This document shows, piece after piece, positions 17,971 through 28,200 of a stretch of DNA of 47,501 nt. The translations under genes were made by a program, and so were the position numbers. Where the stretch lies: NCBI GenBank assembly GCA_016934555.1, contig JAFGSS010000083.1, positions 1 through 47,501 on the forward strand, in the 5' to 3' direction. The notes beneath the pieces are model-generated. The model saw only the letters and a program-made list of their open reading frames with translations. It made no database searches and was not told the DNA's origin. Each line of letters opens with the position of its first letter. The stretch's first letter is position 1. The DNA is from Acidobacteriota bacterium (lineage in GTDB: Bacteria > Acidobacteriota > UBA6911).

Positions 17971-18384
17971 ATGGCGACACATCTCGCATTTCAGCTCAGA
18001 TACATCGGCGTCATCCCCCAGGAGGGATGCATGGAGTACGGGTTTCACCTCGAAGAGAAGGGGAAGGACCTCCGGCTGATCGTGATGAAAATCGAGAGCG
18101 GGCTGTTCCGGGGATCGGAACTGATGATCCAGGAAGCCCCGGACCTCTGCTACCAGAAGCTGCTGGCCGACCTGCAGAGCGAGGAGGCCGAAGGGCCGGT
18201 CCGTGCGCGCGTTTCGGTGACCGCCTCGGATATCGCCCGTTACCGGGAGTCGCACCCGACGGTCAAGGTGCGCAAGGCCGGGAGCCGACGCCTGGTGACC
18301 GCGCCTACTTCCGCGAGGGCGCAGGCACCTGCAGGTCCGGCAGAGGACGCGCCGAAAAGAGAGCACGGCAGGGGCGGGCGATGA
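17971..18384 (+). CDS. Hypothetical protein
   Basis: MATHLAFQLRYIGVIPQEGCMEYGFHLEEKGKDLRLIVMKIESGLFRGSELMIQEAPDLCYQKLLADLQSE...; plausible codon usage, no family recognised. Confidence 0.6.
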   Translation: MATHLAFQLRYIGVIPQEGCMEYGFHLEEKGKDLRLIVMKIESGLFRGSELMIQEAPDLCYQKLLADLQSEEAEGPVRARVSVTASDIARYRESHPTVKVRKAGSRRLVTAPTSARAQAPAGPAEDAPKREHGRGGR

Positions 18385-19822
18385 GGCGGGCCCAGCGCAC
18401 CGCCTGGGAACGGTGGGCGCTTTCGGTCGCGATCCCGGTGTTGGCGTACATCTGGCGGTAGAGTTTCGATATCAGGAGGAAAGCCATCCGGGACCGGATC
18501 TTCGATACGCATTTTGAGCGGTTCCAGATCTTGGGCAGGCTGTAAAAATTCCCCCACACCTCCTGCGTATGCCTGCGGATTTCCTCGGCCGACATGGTGG
18601 GATGCGGCAGGTAGATCTTGGGCCTGCGGTCGGGCGGAACCAGCCAGTTGCGGGTCAAAGGGAGCGTGTCCACCCCGGGATTGGCCTCCTGGACGCTCTT
18701 TTCCCATTTCTCGAAATCAATCGTTCCCGGGAAGGGCGTGAGCGGCACGAACTGAGCGAAGGTCAGCTCCGCCCGGTCGGCGAGGTCCGAAGTGGCCTTG
18801 AAGGTGTCCTCGGTGTCGCTGGGGAGGCCGAAGATGAACGACCCCAGGACGTGGATATCGGCAACGCGGAACTTCTTCAGGCGCTCGACCAGGTTCTCCC
18901 CGCTCAGGTTGAAGCCCTTGTACATGCTCTCCAGGCCGGCCGCGTTGATCGATTCGACCCCCACCAGCGCCCCCTTGATGTTGGCCTTTTTCATGGCGGT
19001 GAGGAACTCCTCGTCCTCGGCCGCCTCCATCGTGATCTGGGTGAATGCGATGAGGTCGCCCCCGATGCGGGCGAGCCGGTCCATGAGTTCGAACCGTTCC
19101 GCGCGGATCGAGCTCAGCCACTCGTACCGGGTCTTGTCCTCGCGCCCGGCAGCCAGTTCCAGGTCCCGGAGGGTGACGGGATAGAAATTATCGTCGGCCA
19201 GGGCGATGAAGCGGTAGCCCATGCGGCGCAGGGTGACCACCTCCTCGATGACGGGGTCCACCGGCCGCTGGCGCGGCGTCTGGCCGTCGGTGCGCCAGAC
19301 CGAGCAGAAGGAGCAGTGCTTCGGACATCCGCGGATGGTCTGCACCGAGGCCCACATGTAGGAGCCGGGCCGGAGCAGGTCCCAGCGCGGGACGGCGAAA
19401 TCCGCGGCGTCGATGATGCCCCCCTCGTAGACCGGCTTGAGCTTGCCCTCCGCGCAGTCGGAGAGCGCCTGCGCCCAGGCGAGATCTCCGTCCCCGCGCA
19501 CGACCGCGGCGGCGCCTCCCAGTCTGCCCGGCTCTTCCGGGTACAGGGTGGCGTGAATCCCGCCGAAGACGGGGATACCCCCGCGCTCGGACACCCTCTT
19601 CCCGATCTGGTACCCGCGCCAGGCGTTGCTGGTGTGGATGCCGATGCCGACCACTTCCCCCGGTTCGACCTGTTCGGGATCAAAGGGATTCAGGGTTTCG
19701 TCGTGGATCAGGGGATCGCCGTAGGTGCGCGGGGTGGCGCCGGCGAGAACGTAGAGCCAGCGCGGCGTGATCACGCCGATGCCAAAGGATACGTCGCTGG
19801 GGTTGACCAGATGAATACGCAA
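18305..19822 (-). CDS. B12-binding domain radical SAM protein (TTG start likely)
   Basis: MRIHLVNPSDVSFGIGVITPRWLYVLAGATP...VVGIGIHTSNAWRGYQIGKRVSERGGIPVFGGIHATLYPEE...TIRGCPKHCSFCSVW (CxxxCxxC). Confidence 0.92.
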   Translation of the reverse strand: MRIHLVNPSDVSFGIGVITPRWLYVLAGATPRTYGDPLIHDETLNPFDPEQVEPGEVVGIGIHTSNAWRGYQIGKRVSERGGIPVFGGIHATLYPEEPGRLGGAAAVVRGDGDLAWAQALSDCAEGKLKPVYEGGIIDAADFAVPRWDLLRPGSYMWASVQTIRGCPKHCSFCSVWRTDGQTPRQRPVDPVIEEVVTLRRMGYRFIALADDNFYPVTLRDLELAAGREDKTRYEWLSSIRAERFELMDRLARIGGDLIAFTQITMEAAEDEEFLTAMKKANIKGALVGVESINAAGLESMYKGFNLSGENLVERLKKFRVADIHVLGSFIFGLPSDTEDTFKATSDLADRAELTFAQFVPLTPFPGTIDFEKWEKSVQEANPGVDTLPLTRNWLVPPDRRPKIYLPHPTMSAEEIRRHTQEVWGNFYSLPKIWNRSKCVSKIRSRMAFLLISKLYRQMYANTGIATESAHRSQAVRWARLIARPCRALFSARPLPDLQVPAPSRK

Positions 19823-19992
19823 AAAAAAAGCCCTCCTTGAAACCGTTAGAGGTGGATGAGGCTCCATGCAGAGTCAACAGGCATAAGCAGAGGGCTGGTT
19901 TCCACCCGTATCAAGGCTACCATTGGGGGGCACCCGGCACAATAAATTTTTGCCGCCCACGGCTGGAAGCCGCCGACCGATTGCGCGTGGCT

Positions 19993-20835
19993 TCACCAGG
20001 GAGTGGAGACTCTCCCCCCGCCCCGCACCAGCCGGGCCACCCAGTATTCCCCCGCGGTGCGGAAGCCGATCCGGCGGTAGCACCCGAGGGCGGCCGGGTT
20101 GTCCCGCCTGGTGAACAGGACCGCCCGGCGCGCGCCCCGGCCCCACATCGTCCGCACCAGGGAGGCGCACACCGCCCGGGCGTATCCCCGGTTGCGGTGG
20201 GCCGGATCGGTAGCAACCCCAAGGACCTGGAAGGCCGCTATCCCCATGCCGTTGGTCTGGGCGGTGGCGACGGGGCCGGAACCGGCGTCCAGCACCAGGC
20301 AGAGGGGGTTCATCAGCAGCGCCCGGAGTTCGTGCTCGGTCACCGGCGCTCCGGGGGGACGGTTGTGGATCTGGCGGAGGAGCTTTACGACCGGGACATG
20401 GTCTCCCAGCCGGATGGGGCGGACCAGGCCCTCGAATTCCTGCGGCGCCGGGGGGGAGTCGAGCTCCATCAGCAGGCAGCGCGGGTCCTCCGCGTGATCC
20501 CAGCCCATCCCGGCGAGGACCCGGCAGGCGGCGGCGGCCGGGCCGGCCGGGGCGCACAGGCTCTGAAGGTCCGGGTGGCGCCCGGCCAGTTCCGATGCGA
20601 GTTCCCGCGCTGCTGCATCCTCCGCCGCCCCGAGCACGACCGCGCGCGGCTCCTCGTAATACCCGCCCACCCCCAGCCACTCCTCCCCCTGCCGGGCGGC
20701 ATAGAGGTGGGTTCCGGGGAAACGGTTCTTCAGGTTCCCGGTGAGGAACAGGCACTCGGCTTCGTGCGGCCGGAGGAATGCGAACAGGTGCTGCCGGACC
20801 TTTTCCTCCCCGTGGTCGAGTTTTTCTATCCGCAT
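19993..20835 (-). CDS. GNAT family N-acetyltransferase
   Basis: ...AFQVLGVATDPAHRNRGYARAVCASLVRTMWGRGARRAVLFTRRDNPAALGCYRRIGFRTAGEYWVARLVRG. Confidence 0.9.
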   Translation of the reverse strand: MRIEKLDHGEEKVRQHLFAFLRPHEAECLFLTGNLKNRFPGTHLYAARQGEEWLGVGGYYEEPRAVVLGAAEDAAARELASELAGRHPDLQSLCAPAGPAAAACRVLAGMGWDHAEDPRCLLMELDSPPAPQEFEGLVRPIRLGDHVPVVKLLRQIHNRPPGAPVTEHELRALLMNPLCLVLDAGSGPVATAQTNGMGIAAFQVLGVATDPAHRNRGYARAVCASLVRTMWGRGARRAVLFTRRDNPAALGCYRRIGFRTAGEYWVARLVRGGGRVSTPW

Positions 20836-20945
20836 GTACCCCCGATTTTCGGATCCGAGATCTTACCGTTGATGTTACACTGGTCCCAATCTTTGACGAA
20901 CAGGAAATCCAGAACCCGCCGGCTCCGCGCCCGACGACGGGAGGC

Positions 20946-22409
20946 ATGACCGTGATGCGCACCACGATCCCCGGCTTCCGGTTTTTGATCTGTCCGCTGA
21001 TCTGCGCCGGGCTCCTGGGCGCACCCAGGGCCCATTCCCAGGAGGCCGGCCGGCCTTTCAGCATCAAGGTGGACGCGGCGTTCGTCCCCGTGGAGGTCGC
21101 GGTCGCGGGGAAATCGGTGCCCCCGCTCGGGCCCGAGGACTTCATCATCGTCGACAACGGCGAGCCGCAGCCGGTCAGCTGGTTTTCCCGCGACCCCTTT
21201 CCGCTCGCCATCGCCCTCATGGTCGACCGGAGCCCCAGCATCGGGCGCTACCTGCCGATGCTTCAGCTGGCGACCCTGTCGGCGTTGCGGCTGCTCCAGC
21301 CCGGGGACCGGGTGGTGCTGTTCGCCTTCGACACCCATCGCTGGCGCCAGACCGGCCTGACGGGCGACCGGCAGGAGATCGCCGACAAGATTTCCAGGCT
21401 CAGGGTGTCCGACCGGTTCGGCACCGTCCTCTACGACCCGGTCGTCGATGCCGCCCTTTACCTGCAAAAGGAGGCGCCCGAAAGCCGCCACGCCATCATC
21501 CTTTTTTCCGACAACCTCCAGGTCGGCTCCGGCGGCTACAGCGCCAAGGAGGCCCGGGCGAAGGCGCTGGAAGCGGCCGCCACCGTCTACAGCATCCAGA
21601 CCCCGACCGAGGTGGCCGGGTACGAGACCGATTCGGACGAAAAGATGAGGTGGATCGCCGAGGAGACGGGGGGAAGGCTGCTCGAGCTCAGGGAGTTCCG
21701 GTCGGTGCACGAGGCGCTGGCGAGCGCGGTCACGGAGCTGCGCACGCAGTACACGCTCGGCTTCCACCCCTCGAGCCCCGGCGACGAGGGGAGTTTTCAC
21801 CGCCTGGAGGTGAAACTGGCCGACGAGGGGCGGTGCCCCGGATGCCGGCTGCTGGCGCGCAAGGGGTACTACGCCGGGATCCGCTCCCCCGGCCTCCAAA
21901 CGCCCGGGGGGGAAGCCCCGTCGCCGGAGCTCCACCGCGAAACGGACGAGGACCTCATCAAGCGCAGCATCGTCACCGTGGCCTCGGGGAACCTGGAAAT
22001 CGGGGACATTCCCTTCGAGGCCGCAGTATCCGGGGGGAAGGACGAGCAGGGCGTGTCCGGGCTCAAGGTGGACCTCGCGATCGACGTCTCCGGCGTTCAT
22101 TTCGAAACGGTGGGACAGAAGCGCCGCTGCCGCCTCCGGGTCGTGCTCTTCCACGCCCGGGAGGACGGCAGGATCCTCGGCTCCCAATGGAGGGTGCTCG
22201 AGGGGGAACTCGGGGAGGAGACCCACCGGCGGGTGCTCCGGACGGGGATCGCGTTGACCGCCTTCGTCCCGGTCACCGTGTCCAACCCGATGCTCAAGAT
22301 CGTCGTCTACGACGAGGGGAGCGACAAGGTCGGCAGCCGCCTCATGAGAACAGGGGCCGGTCAGGAGTCGGGGCCGCCCCCGCCCGTGGGGGGGATGTCG
22401 ATGCCGTAG
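20946..22409 (+). CDS. VWFA-related domain protein, exported
   Basis: FSIKVDAAFVPVEVAVAGKSVPPLGPEDFIIVDNGEPQPVSWF...LAIALMVDRSPSIGRYLPMLQLATLSALRLLQPGDRVVLFAFD... Confidence 0.88.
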   Translation: MTVMRTTIPGFRFLICPLICAGLLGAPRAHSQEAGRPFSIKVDAAFVPVEVAVAGKSVPPLGPEDFIIVDNGEPQPVSWFSRDPFPLAIALMVDRSPSIGRYLPMLQLATLSALRLLQPGDRVVLFAFDTHRWRQTGLTGDRQEIADKISRLRVSDRFGTVLYDPVVDAALYLQKEAPESRHAIILFSDNLQVGSGGYSAKEARAKALEAAATVYSIQTPTEVAGYETDSDEKMRWIAEETGGRLLELREFRSVHEALASAVTELRTQYTLGFHPSSPGDEGSFHRLEVKLADEGRCPGCRLLARKGYYAGIRSPGLQTPGGEAPSPELHRETDEDLIKRSIVTVASGNLEIGDIPFEAAVSGGKDEQGVSGLKVDLAIDVSGVHFETVGQKRRCRLRVVLFHAREDGRILGSQWRVLEGELGEETHRRVLRTGIALTAFVPVTVSNPMLKIVVYDEGSDKVGSRLMRTGAGQESGPPPPVGGMSMP

Positions 22410-23779
22410 CGCCTGATCCTGGAGATCAGGGAGACCCGGGAGATGCCGAGGATCTCGGCGGTCGCGGTGCGGTTCCCCCCGGTCAGTTCCAGCATCCGGC
22501 GGATGTGCTCCGCCTCCCGCTCGTGGAGCGTCTTGCGCTCCGCCGGGGGGATGGCAGCGGCGCGGGAACCGCCCGCGCGCGGGGCGTGGACGGCGTTGAG
22601 GAGGTAGCGGGGGAGGGAGCGGGACGAAAGGCTCCGGCCCGACTCCACCACCACCGCCTCGGCGATGATGTTGTCGAGCTCCCGCACGTTGCCCGGGAAA
22701 TCGTACAGCTCCAGGATTCCGATGACGTCGGAGTCGATCAGGGAGATCGACTTCGCGTTCGCCCGGTTGTGTTTGTCCAGGAACCAGTTCGCCAGCAGCT
22801 CGATGTCCCCCTCACGGTCGCGCAGCGGCGGGAGGAAGACGGAGCAGATGTTGAGCCGGTAGTAGAGGTCGCGCCGGAACCGCCCCTTGTCGATTTCATC
22901 GGCGAGGTCCTTGTTGGTGGCCGCGATGATGCGGACGTCGGCCCCCCGCTTTTCGGTCGACCCGAGCCGGAAGTATTCCCCCTCCTGCAACACCCGCAGC
23001 AGCTTGGACTGCACCGGCAGCTCCAGTTCCCCGATCTCGTCGAGCAGGAGGGTGCCGCCGTTCGCCTTCTCGAAGAACCCCGCCCTTGTCCGGGTGGCGC
23101 CCGTGAAGGCCCCCTGCTCGTGCCCGAAGAATTCGGAGGAAAAGAGCTCCGAGGCGAACGTCCCGGCGTTGACGGCGATGAAGGGCCGGTCGCGCCGGCG
23201 GCTGATCCGGTGGATGGCGCGCGCCACCAGCTCCTTCCCCGTTCCGCTCTCCCCCCAGATCAGGACGTAGTTCTCGCTTTCGGCGATCTGGTCCACGCGC
23301 TGCAGCACGCGCATAAAGCCCCGGTTCCGGGTGAGGATCGACTCGAACGCCTCCTTGTGGCGCAGCCCCTCCAGGGAGACCTCGTCGCGCAGCCTGTCTA
23401 CCTCGGTGCGCAGCTCGGAACGCTCCAGGGCGTGGTCCAGGAGCCGCAGCAGCCGGTCCTCGTCGATCGGCTTGCAGAGGTAGTCGTAGGCCCCCGCCTT
23501 CATCGACTCCACGGCGAGTTCGACATCCTCCACCCCCGTGATCACGATCACCTCGATGTGCGGGTGTTTTTCCTTCACGTACCGGAGCACTTCGCGCCCG
23601 TGCACGACGGGCATGTCCATGTCGAGCATGATGGCGTCGAAATTCCCCGAATCGATGGTGTCGAACGCCTTTGTGCTGTCGCCGAGGGTCTGGACGTCGT
23701 AGCGCTCCGTCTGGGCCAGGAAGATCATGAAATAGTTGAGAACGGCGGTGTCGTCGTCGATCACCAGGATGCGCTTCAT
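22361..23779 (-). CDS. NtrC-type sigma-54-dependent response regulator (REC-AAA+-Fis HTH)
   Basis: MKRILVIDDDTAVLNYF...GESGTGKELVARAIH...GAFTGATRTRAGFFEKANGGTLLLDEIGEL...LTGGNRTATAEILGISRVSLISRIRRYGI. Confidence 0.97.
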   Translation of the reverse strand: MKRILVIDDDTAVLNYFMIFLAQTERYDVQTLGDSTKAFDTIDSGNFDAIMLDMDMPVVHGREVLRYVKEKHPHIEVIVITGVEDVELAVESMKAGAYDYLCKPIDEDRLLRLLDHALERSELRTEVDRLRDEVSLEGLRHKEAFESILTRNRGFMRVLQRVDQIAESENYVLIWGESGTGKELVARAIHRISRRRDRPFIAVNAGTFASELFSSEFFGHEQGAFTGATRTRAGFFEKANGGTLLLDEIGELELPVQSKLLRVLQEGEYFRLGSTEKRGADVRIIAATNKDLADEIDKGRFRRDLYYRLNICSVFLPPLRDREGDIELLANWFLDKHNRANAKSISLIDSDVIGILELYDFPGNVRELDNIIAEAVVVESGRSLSSRSLPRYLLNAVHAPRAGGSRAAAIPPAERKTLHEREAEHIRRMLELTGGNRTATAEILGISRVSLISRIRRYGIDIPPTGGGGPDS

Positions 23780-25233
23780 GCCCCTTCACTCCTCGCGACG
23801 GGGAAGGAGAGAGTGAGCGTCGTCCCCTCCCCCAGTTTCGAATCCACCTCTATCGATCCCTGGTGGTCCTTGATGATGCCGTAGGCCACCGAGAGACCCA
23901 GCCCCATTCCGCCCGAATTCTGCTTGGTGGTGAAGAAGGGGTCGAACAGGCGCTGCTGGACCTCCTCCGTCATTCCCGGGCCGTTGTCGGCGATGCAGAG
24001 AGAAACCCGCCCGTCCGGCCCGGTCGAGGTGCGCAGCTCGATGACGCCGTCCTGCCGGTCCCCCAGCGCCTCCGCCGCGTTGATCAGGTTGGCCACGATC
24101 ACCTGCCCGATCCTGTTCGCACTCCCCCGGATCTTCGGCAGGTCGGGGTCCAGTTCACAGATGACCTTGTGGCGCTTGATCTTGTTGTGCACCAGGCGCA
24201 GGCTGGCCCCGATCGATTCGTTGAGGTCGACCAGGTCGGCGACGGACGGCTCCTCCGAGCGCGCGAATTTCTTGAGGTCGCGCACGATGTCGGCGATCCG
24301 CACCGTTCCGCTCGACATGTCCTTGAGCAGGGTGGCGATGTGCTGGCGGAAGACGGGGTAGGAGAGCCGCGCGACCTTGAAGCCGGGGTGGGCCTCGGCG
24401 TGGCGGTCCACGACGGGCAGCATGCTGTCCATGGCTTCGCCCAGGATGCGCATATTCCCCTGGATGAACTGGATCGGGTTGTTGATCTCGTGCGCCATCC
24501 CGGCCGAGAGCCTCCCGAGCGACACCAGTTTTTCCGACTGGACCAGCTGCTGCTGCTTTTCCCGCAGCTCGCGGTTGGCCGCCTCCAGGTCGGACGATTT
24601 CTTCTCGAGCAGCGCGCTGGAGTGGGTGATCCGGGCCTCGCGGTCGCGCAGGTCCTGGATGATGGCCGAACTCATGTAGATGATGCTGCAGAGCGTCACG
24701 AGCAGGGCCGCGCTGACGGCCAGGATGTACCAGGCGCTCTGGTACCGGGGGCTGACCTCACCGACGGCGTAGTGCGGCAGGAGGCCGTGGTATTCGAGCA
24801 CTACGACTGCCAGGAAGAGGAGGAAAGCGAAGAGCCCCTGCGCCCAGACCTGCGGCCGACGCAGCATCAGGCTGCCGATCATGACATGCAGCAGGTAGAG
24901 GAGGATGAACGGGTTGTCCACCCCGCCGCCGTAGTGGACGACGGCGGTCAGGGAGAGATAGTCGGCGCAGATCTGCAGGTTGGCCGCGCGCTGCGCGCGC
25001 CAGGTGTAGTGGATCCCCTTGCGCTCGATGGCACGGTGGCGCAGGAAGAAACCGAGGTTGTAGATGAAGATGAGCCCGCCTACGGCGAGGATGCGTCCGT
25101 AGGGGAGGTCGACACCGAACAGCCGGCAGAGGAGGGTGGCGAAGAGCAGCCCGGCGATGAACCCCCACCGCATCCTGATGAACCATCCGAGCCTGCCGAA
25201 GAGCTCCTTTTCGAGGAAAAGCCGATCCACCAT
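23776..25233 (-). CDS. Membrane sensor histidine kinase, RegB-like N-terminus
   Basis: Multiple hydrophobic segments, HYGGGVDNPFILLYLLHVMIG, H-box SAGMAHEINNPIQFIQGN, N/G boxes; ATGA overlap with the response regulator gene. Confidence 0.95.
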   Translation of the reverse strand: MVDRLFLEKELFGRLGWFIRMRWGFIAGLLFATLLCRLFGVDLPYGRILAVGGLIFIYNLGFFLRHRAIERKGIHYTWRAQRAANLQICADYLSLTAVVHYGGGVDNPFILLYLLHVMIGSLMLRRPQVWAQGLFAFLLFLAVVVLEYHGLLPHYAVGEVSPRYQSAWYILAVSAALLVTLCSIIYMSSAIIQDLRDREARITHSSALLEKKSSDLEAANRELREKQQQLVQSEKLVSLGRLSAGMAHEINNPIQFIQGNMRILGEAMDSMLPVVDRHAEAHPGFKVARLSYPVFRQHIATLLKDMSSGTVRIADIVRDLKKFARSEEPSVADLVDLNESIGASLRLVHNKIKRHKVICELDPDLPKIRGSANRIGQVIVANLINAAEALGDRQDGVIELRTSTGPDGRVSLCIADNGPGMTEEVQQRLFDPFFTTKQNSGGMGLGLSVAYGIIKDHQGSIEVDSKLGEGTTLTLSFPVARSEGA

Positions 25234-25299
25234 AAAGAGTCCGCCAGTAGCCGGCGGCGGGTCGAGGGCGGCCGCCGGCCACCGACTACTATCTAACGC

Positions 25300-28200
25300 T
25301 TACTCCATTTCTGCAAGCTTCTTCTCCAGGACGGCGTCCAGGGTGGCGTATGGGAAGATGTTGGCCGTCGACGCCGTGGAATCGATCCGGATCGGTTCCA
25401 GGCTCCGGATGGAGACGGCTTCGGCCGGCCACGCGGCCCCCCGCCCGCGGGCTCTTTCCAGCTCCGCGGCGTCGAGTCCGAGTCCGGCCGCCAGCGCCCG
25501 GCGCAACTCCTCCGGGTCGGCCGGAAGGTCCGGCGTCCCGAGCGCGGCCGCCAGCCGGGCCAGGATGTCCACGTTCGCCAACCCTCCCGCCGGGCTGCTC
25601 GCCCTTTCGAGCGTGCCGATCCGGCCGTCGAAGCTGACGACGGTCCCCTCGCTCTCGGCCAGCGTCGCCGCCGGAAGGACTACGTCGGCCGCCCGCGCCG
25701 TTTCGGTCATGAAATGGTCCATTACCACGAACGACTCGATTCCGGCCAACTCCCGGTGCGCCCGGTAATCGGCGAGCGGGTTCTCGAACAGGACCAGGGC
25801 CGTCCGCGCCCGGTGGGGATCCAGGGCTCGGTCGATGCCCGCCAGCCGGGCCCCGACGCTGTTGCAGTCCGAGTGGAGCAGGAGCAGCCCTTCGCCCGGG
25901 CTCCCGAGGTGGCCCGTCAGGGCCAGGAGCTGCGCGAGCGCCTTGAGGTCGTCGCTCGAACGCTCGAGGGTCTCGTCCAGGTCGTAGACGGCGATCACCT
26001 TCCGGGCGCGCACGATCCGGTCCGCGGCGGACTGGATCTTCGCCGCTTCCACCCCGGAGAACTCGGCCGCCCGCTCCGGCGTCAGCGACGCGATCGATTC
26101 GCGGAGGGCGTCGGCGCCCGGGATCCCGTCGCCGGTTCCCGGACGGCCGAGGACGCGCTCCATCATCGTCCCGTAGAGGATGCCCGCGGTGCCGCGGCGC
26201 GCATCCAGCCAGAGGTCTTCGGGGCGCAGCAGGTCGATCGGGCCGGAGTTGACCGCGATCATTTCCGCCCCTGCGCGCAGCGCCCGCCTTACGGCCATCC
26301 CGAGCACGGGGTGCGTGGCGCCCGGGTCGGCGCCGGCGATGAGGATGAGGTCGGCGCCGGCCAGGTCCTCCATCGCGCAGGTGGAGGCGGTCCGGCCCAG
26401 TATGGCGTCCAGGTCGTGGCGGGGGCCGCCGCGCCGGGCACGGCCGTAGCTGCCGACCTGTCCCGTCCCGAGGGAGGCGGCGATGCGGGCGACAAGGTGC
26501 GACTCCTCGATCGTCATCCGGGGGGCCGCCAGGATGGCGACCGATTCCGGGCCACCGGTTTCCACCCCCTTGCCGAGCGCCGCGGCGGCCGCCTGGAGGG
26601 CTTCATCCCACCCGGTTTCCTCCAGCTTGCCGTTCTTTTTCACCAGCGGCCTCTTCAGGCGGTCGGGCCCCTGGACGAGGCCGGTGCCGAAGCGCCCCTT
26701 ACGGCAGAGTTCGCCCCTGCCGTCGGCCAGCGTGTTCGGGGCGGTCGCCCACAGGAGGCCGTCGGCGGCCACGTTGAGGTCGAGGCGGCAGCCGACGGAG
26801 CAGAAGGTGCAGACCGAGGGGACCCGGGTCGTTTTCCACGGCCCCTGGCGGCTGTACTGGAACCGGGCCTCGAGGGCGCCCGTGGGACAGCTCTCGACGC
26901 ACGCGCCGCAGGCGATGCAGTCGCTCTCGGCCATCGATTTTCCGAGGGCCGGGCGGACGGTCGTGTCGAACCCCCGGCCGACGAACCCCAGGATGCCGAG
27001 CCCCACGATTTCGGAGCAGGTCCGGATGCAGCGGCCGCAGAGGATGCACTTGTTCGGGTCGAGCGAGATCAGCGGGTGGCTCCGGTCGACCTTGTGACGG
27101 CGCACCTCGCCGGAGAGGCGGGCGATATCCACGCCGTATTCCCCCGCGTAGCGCTTGAGGTCGCAGTGGAAGACCGATTTGCAGCCGCACTCCATGCAGC
27201 GCACCGCCTCGTGCTTCGTGTGCGCTTCGTCCAGTCCGGTCTCCACCTCCCGGAAGTCGCGCACGCGCTCCGCCGCTTCGCGTTCGGGCATCCGGCAGCG
27301 CGGCTCGTGCTCGACGTTGTCGAAGGTTTCCCCGGGGATCTCGCCGAAGAAGTCGCGGCGGCTCTTGAAGTCGGGCTCCGGGCCGACGGCCTCCCCGCAG
27401 GTGAGGTACTGGTCGATGGCGAGCGCCGCCCTGCGCCCGTGGGCGATGGCGTCGATCACGGTCGAGGGCCCCAGGACCACGTCGCCGCCGGTGAACACCC
27501 CTTTCACGCTCGACTCCATGGTGGCGGCGTTCGCTTCCAGGGTGGCCCAGCGGTTGGCCGCCGGGCGCGCGTCTTCCGAATCCCCCTCCAGGGCGGTGAG
27601 GTCGGTATCCTGCCCGATGGCGGCGAAGATGTAGCTGCAGTCGATGTCGATGACGGCCCCCGGGATCGGGACCGGCCTGCGCCGCCCGCTCGCGTCCGGC
27701 TCCCCGAGTTCCATGCGCTGGCAGCGCAGCGCCCGGAGCCGGCCGTTTTCCGCGATCAGGTCCAGGGGGGCCGCCAGCAGCTCCATGTTCGCCCCCTCGG
27801 CCTCCGCCGCGTCGACCTCCTCGTGGTGCGCCGGCATTTCGGCGCGGGTCCGGCGGTAGACGATCGTCACCTCCTCCGCGCCGCAGCGCAGGGCGGTCCG
27901 GGCCGCGTCGATGGCGGAGTTCCCTCCCCCCACGACCACCACTTTCCCCTTGAGCTCCGGCTTCCCCTCCAGTTCGCAGTCGCGCAGGAAGTCGAGGGCG
28001 GAACTGACCCCCACGATGGAGTCCTCGTTCTCGAGCCCCATTTTCTTGCCGAGGGGGGCGCCGAGGGCGACGAAGACCGCGTCGAACCCCGCCGCGCCGC
28101 GCAGGCTCTCGAGGGTGAAGTCCCTGCCCAGGGCCTTGCCGGTTTCCACCCGGATGCCGAGATCGAGGATCCCCTGGATCTCATGGTCCAGTTGCTCGCG

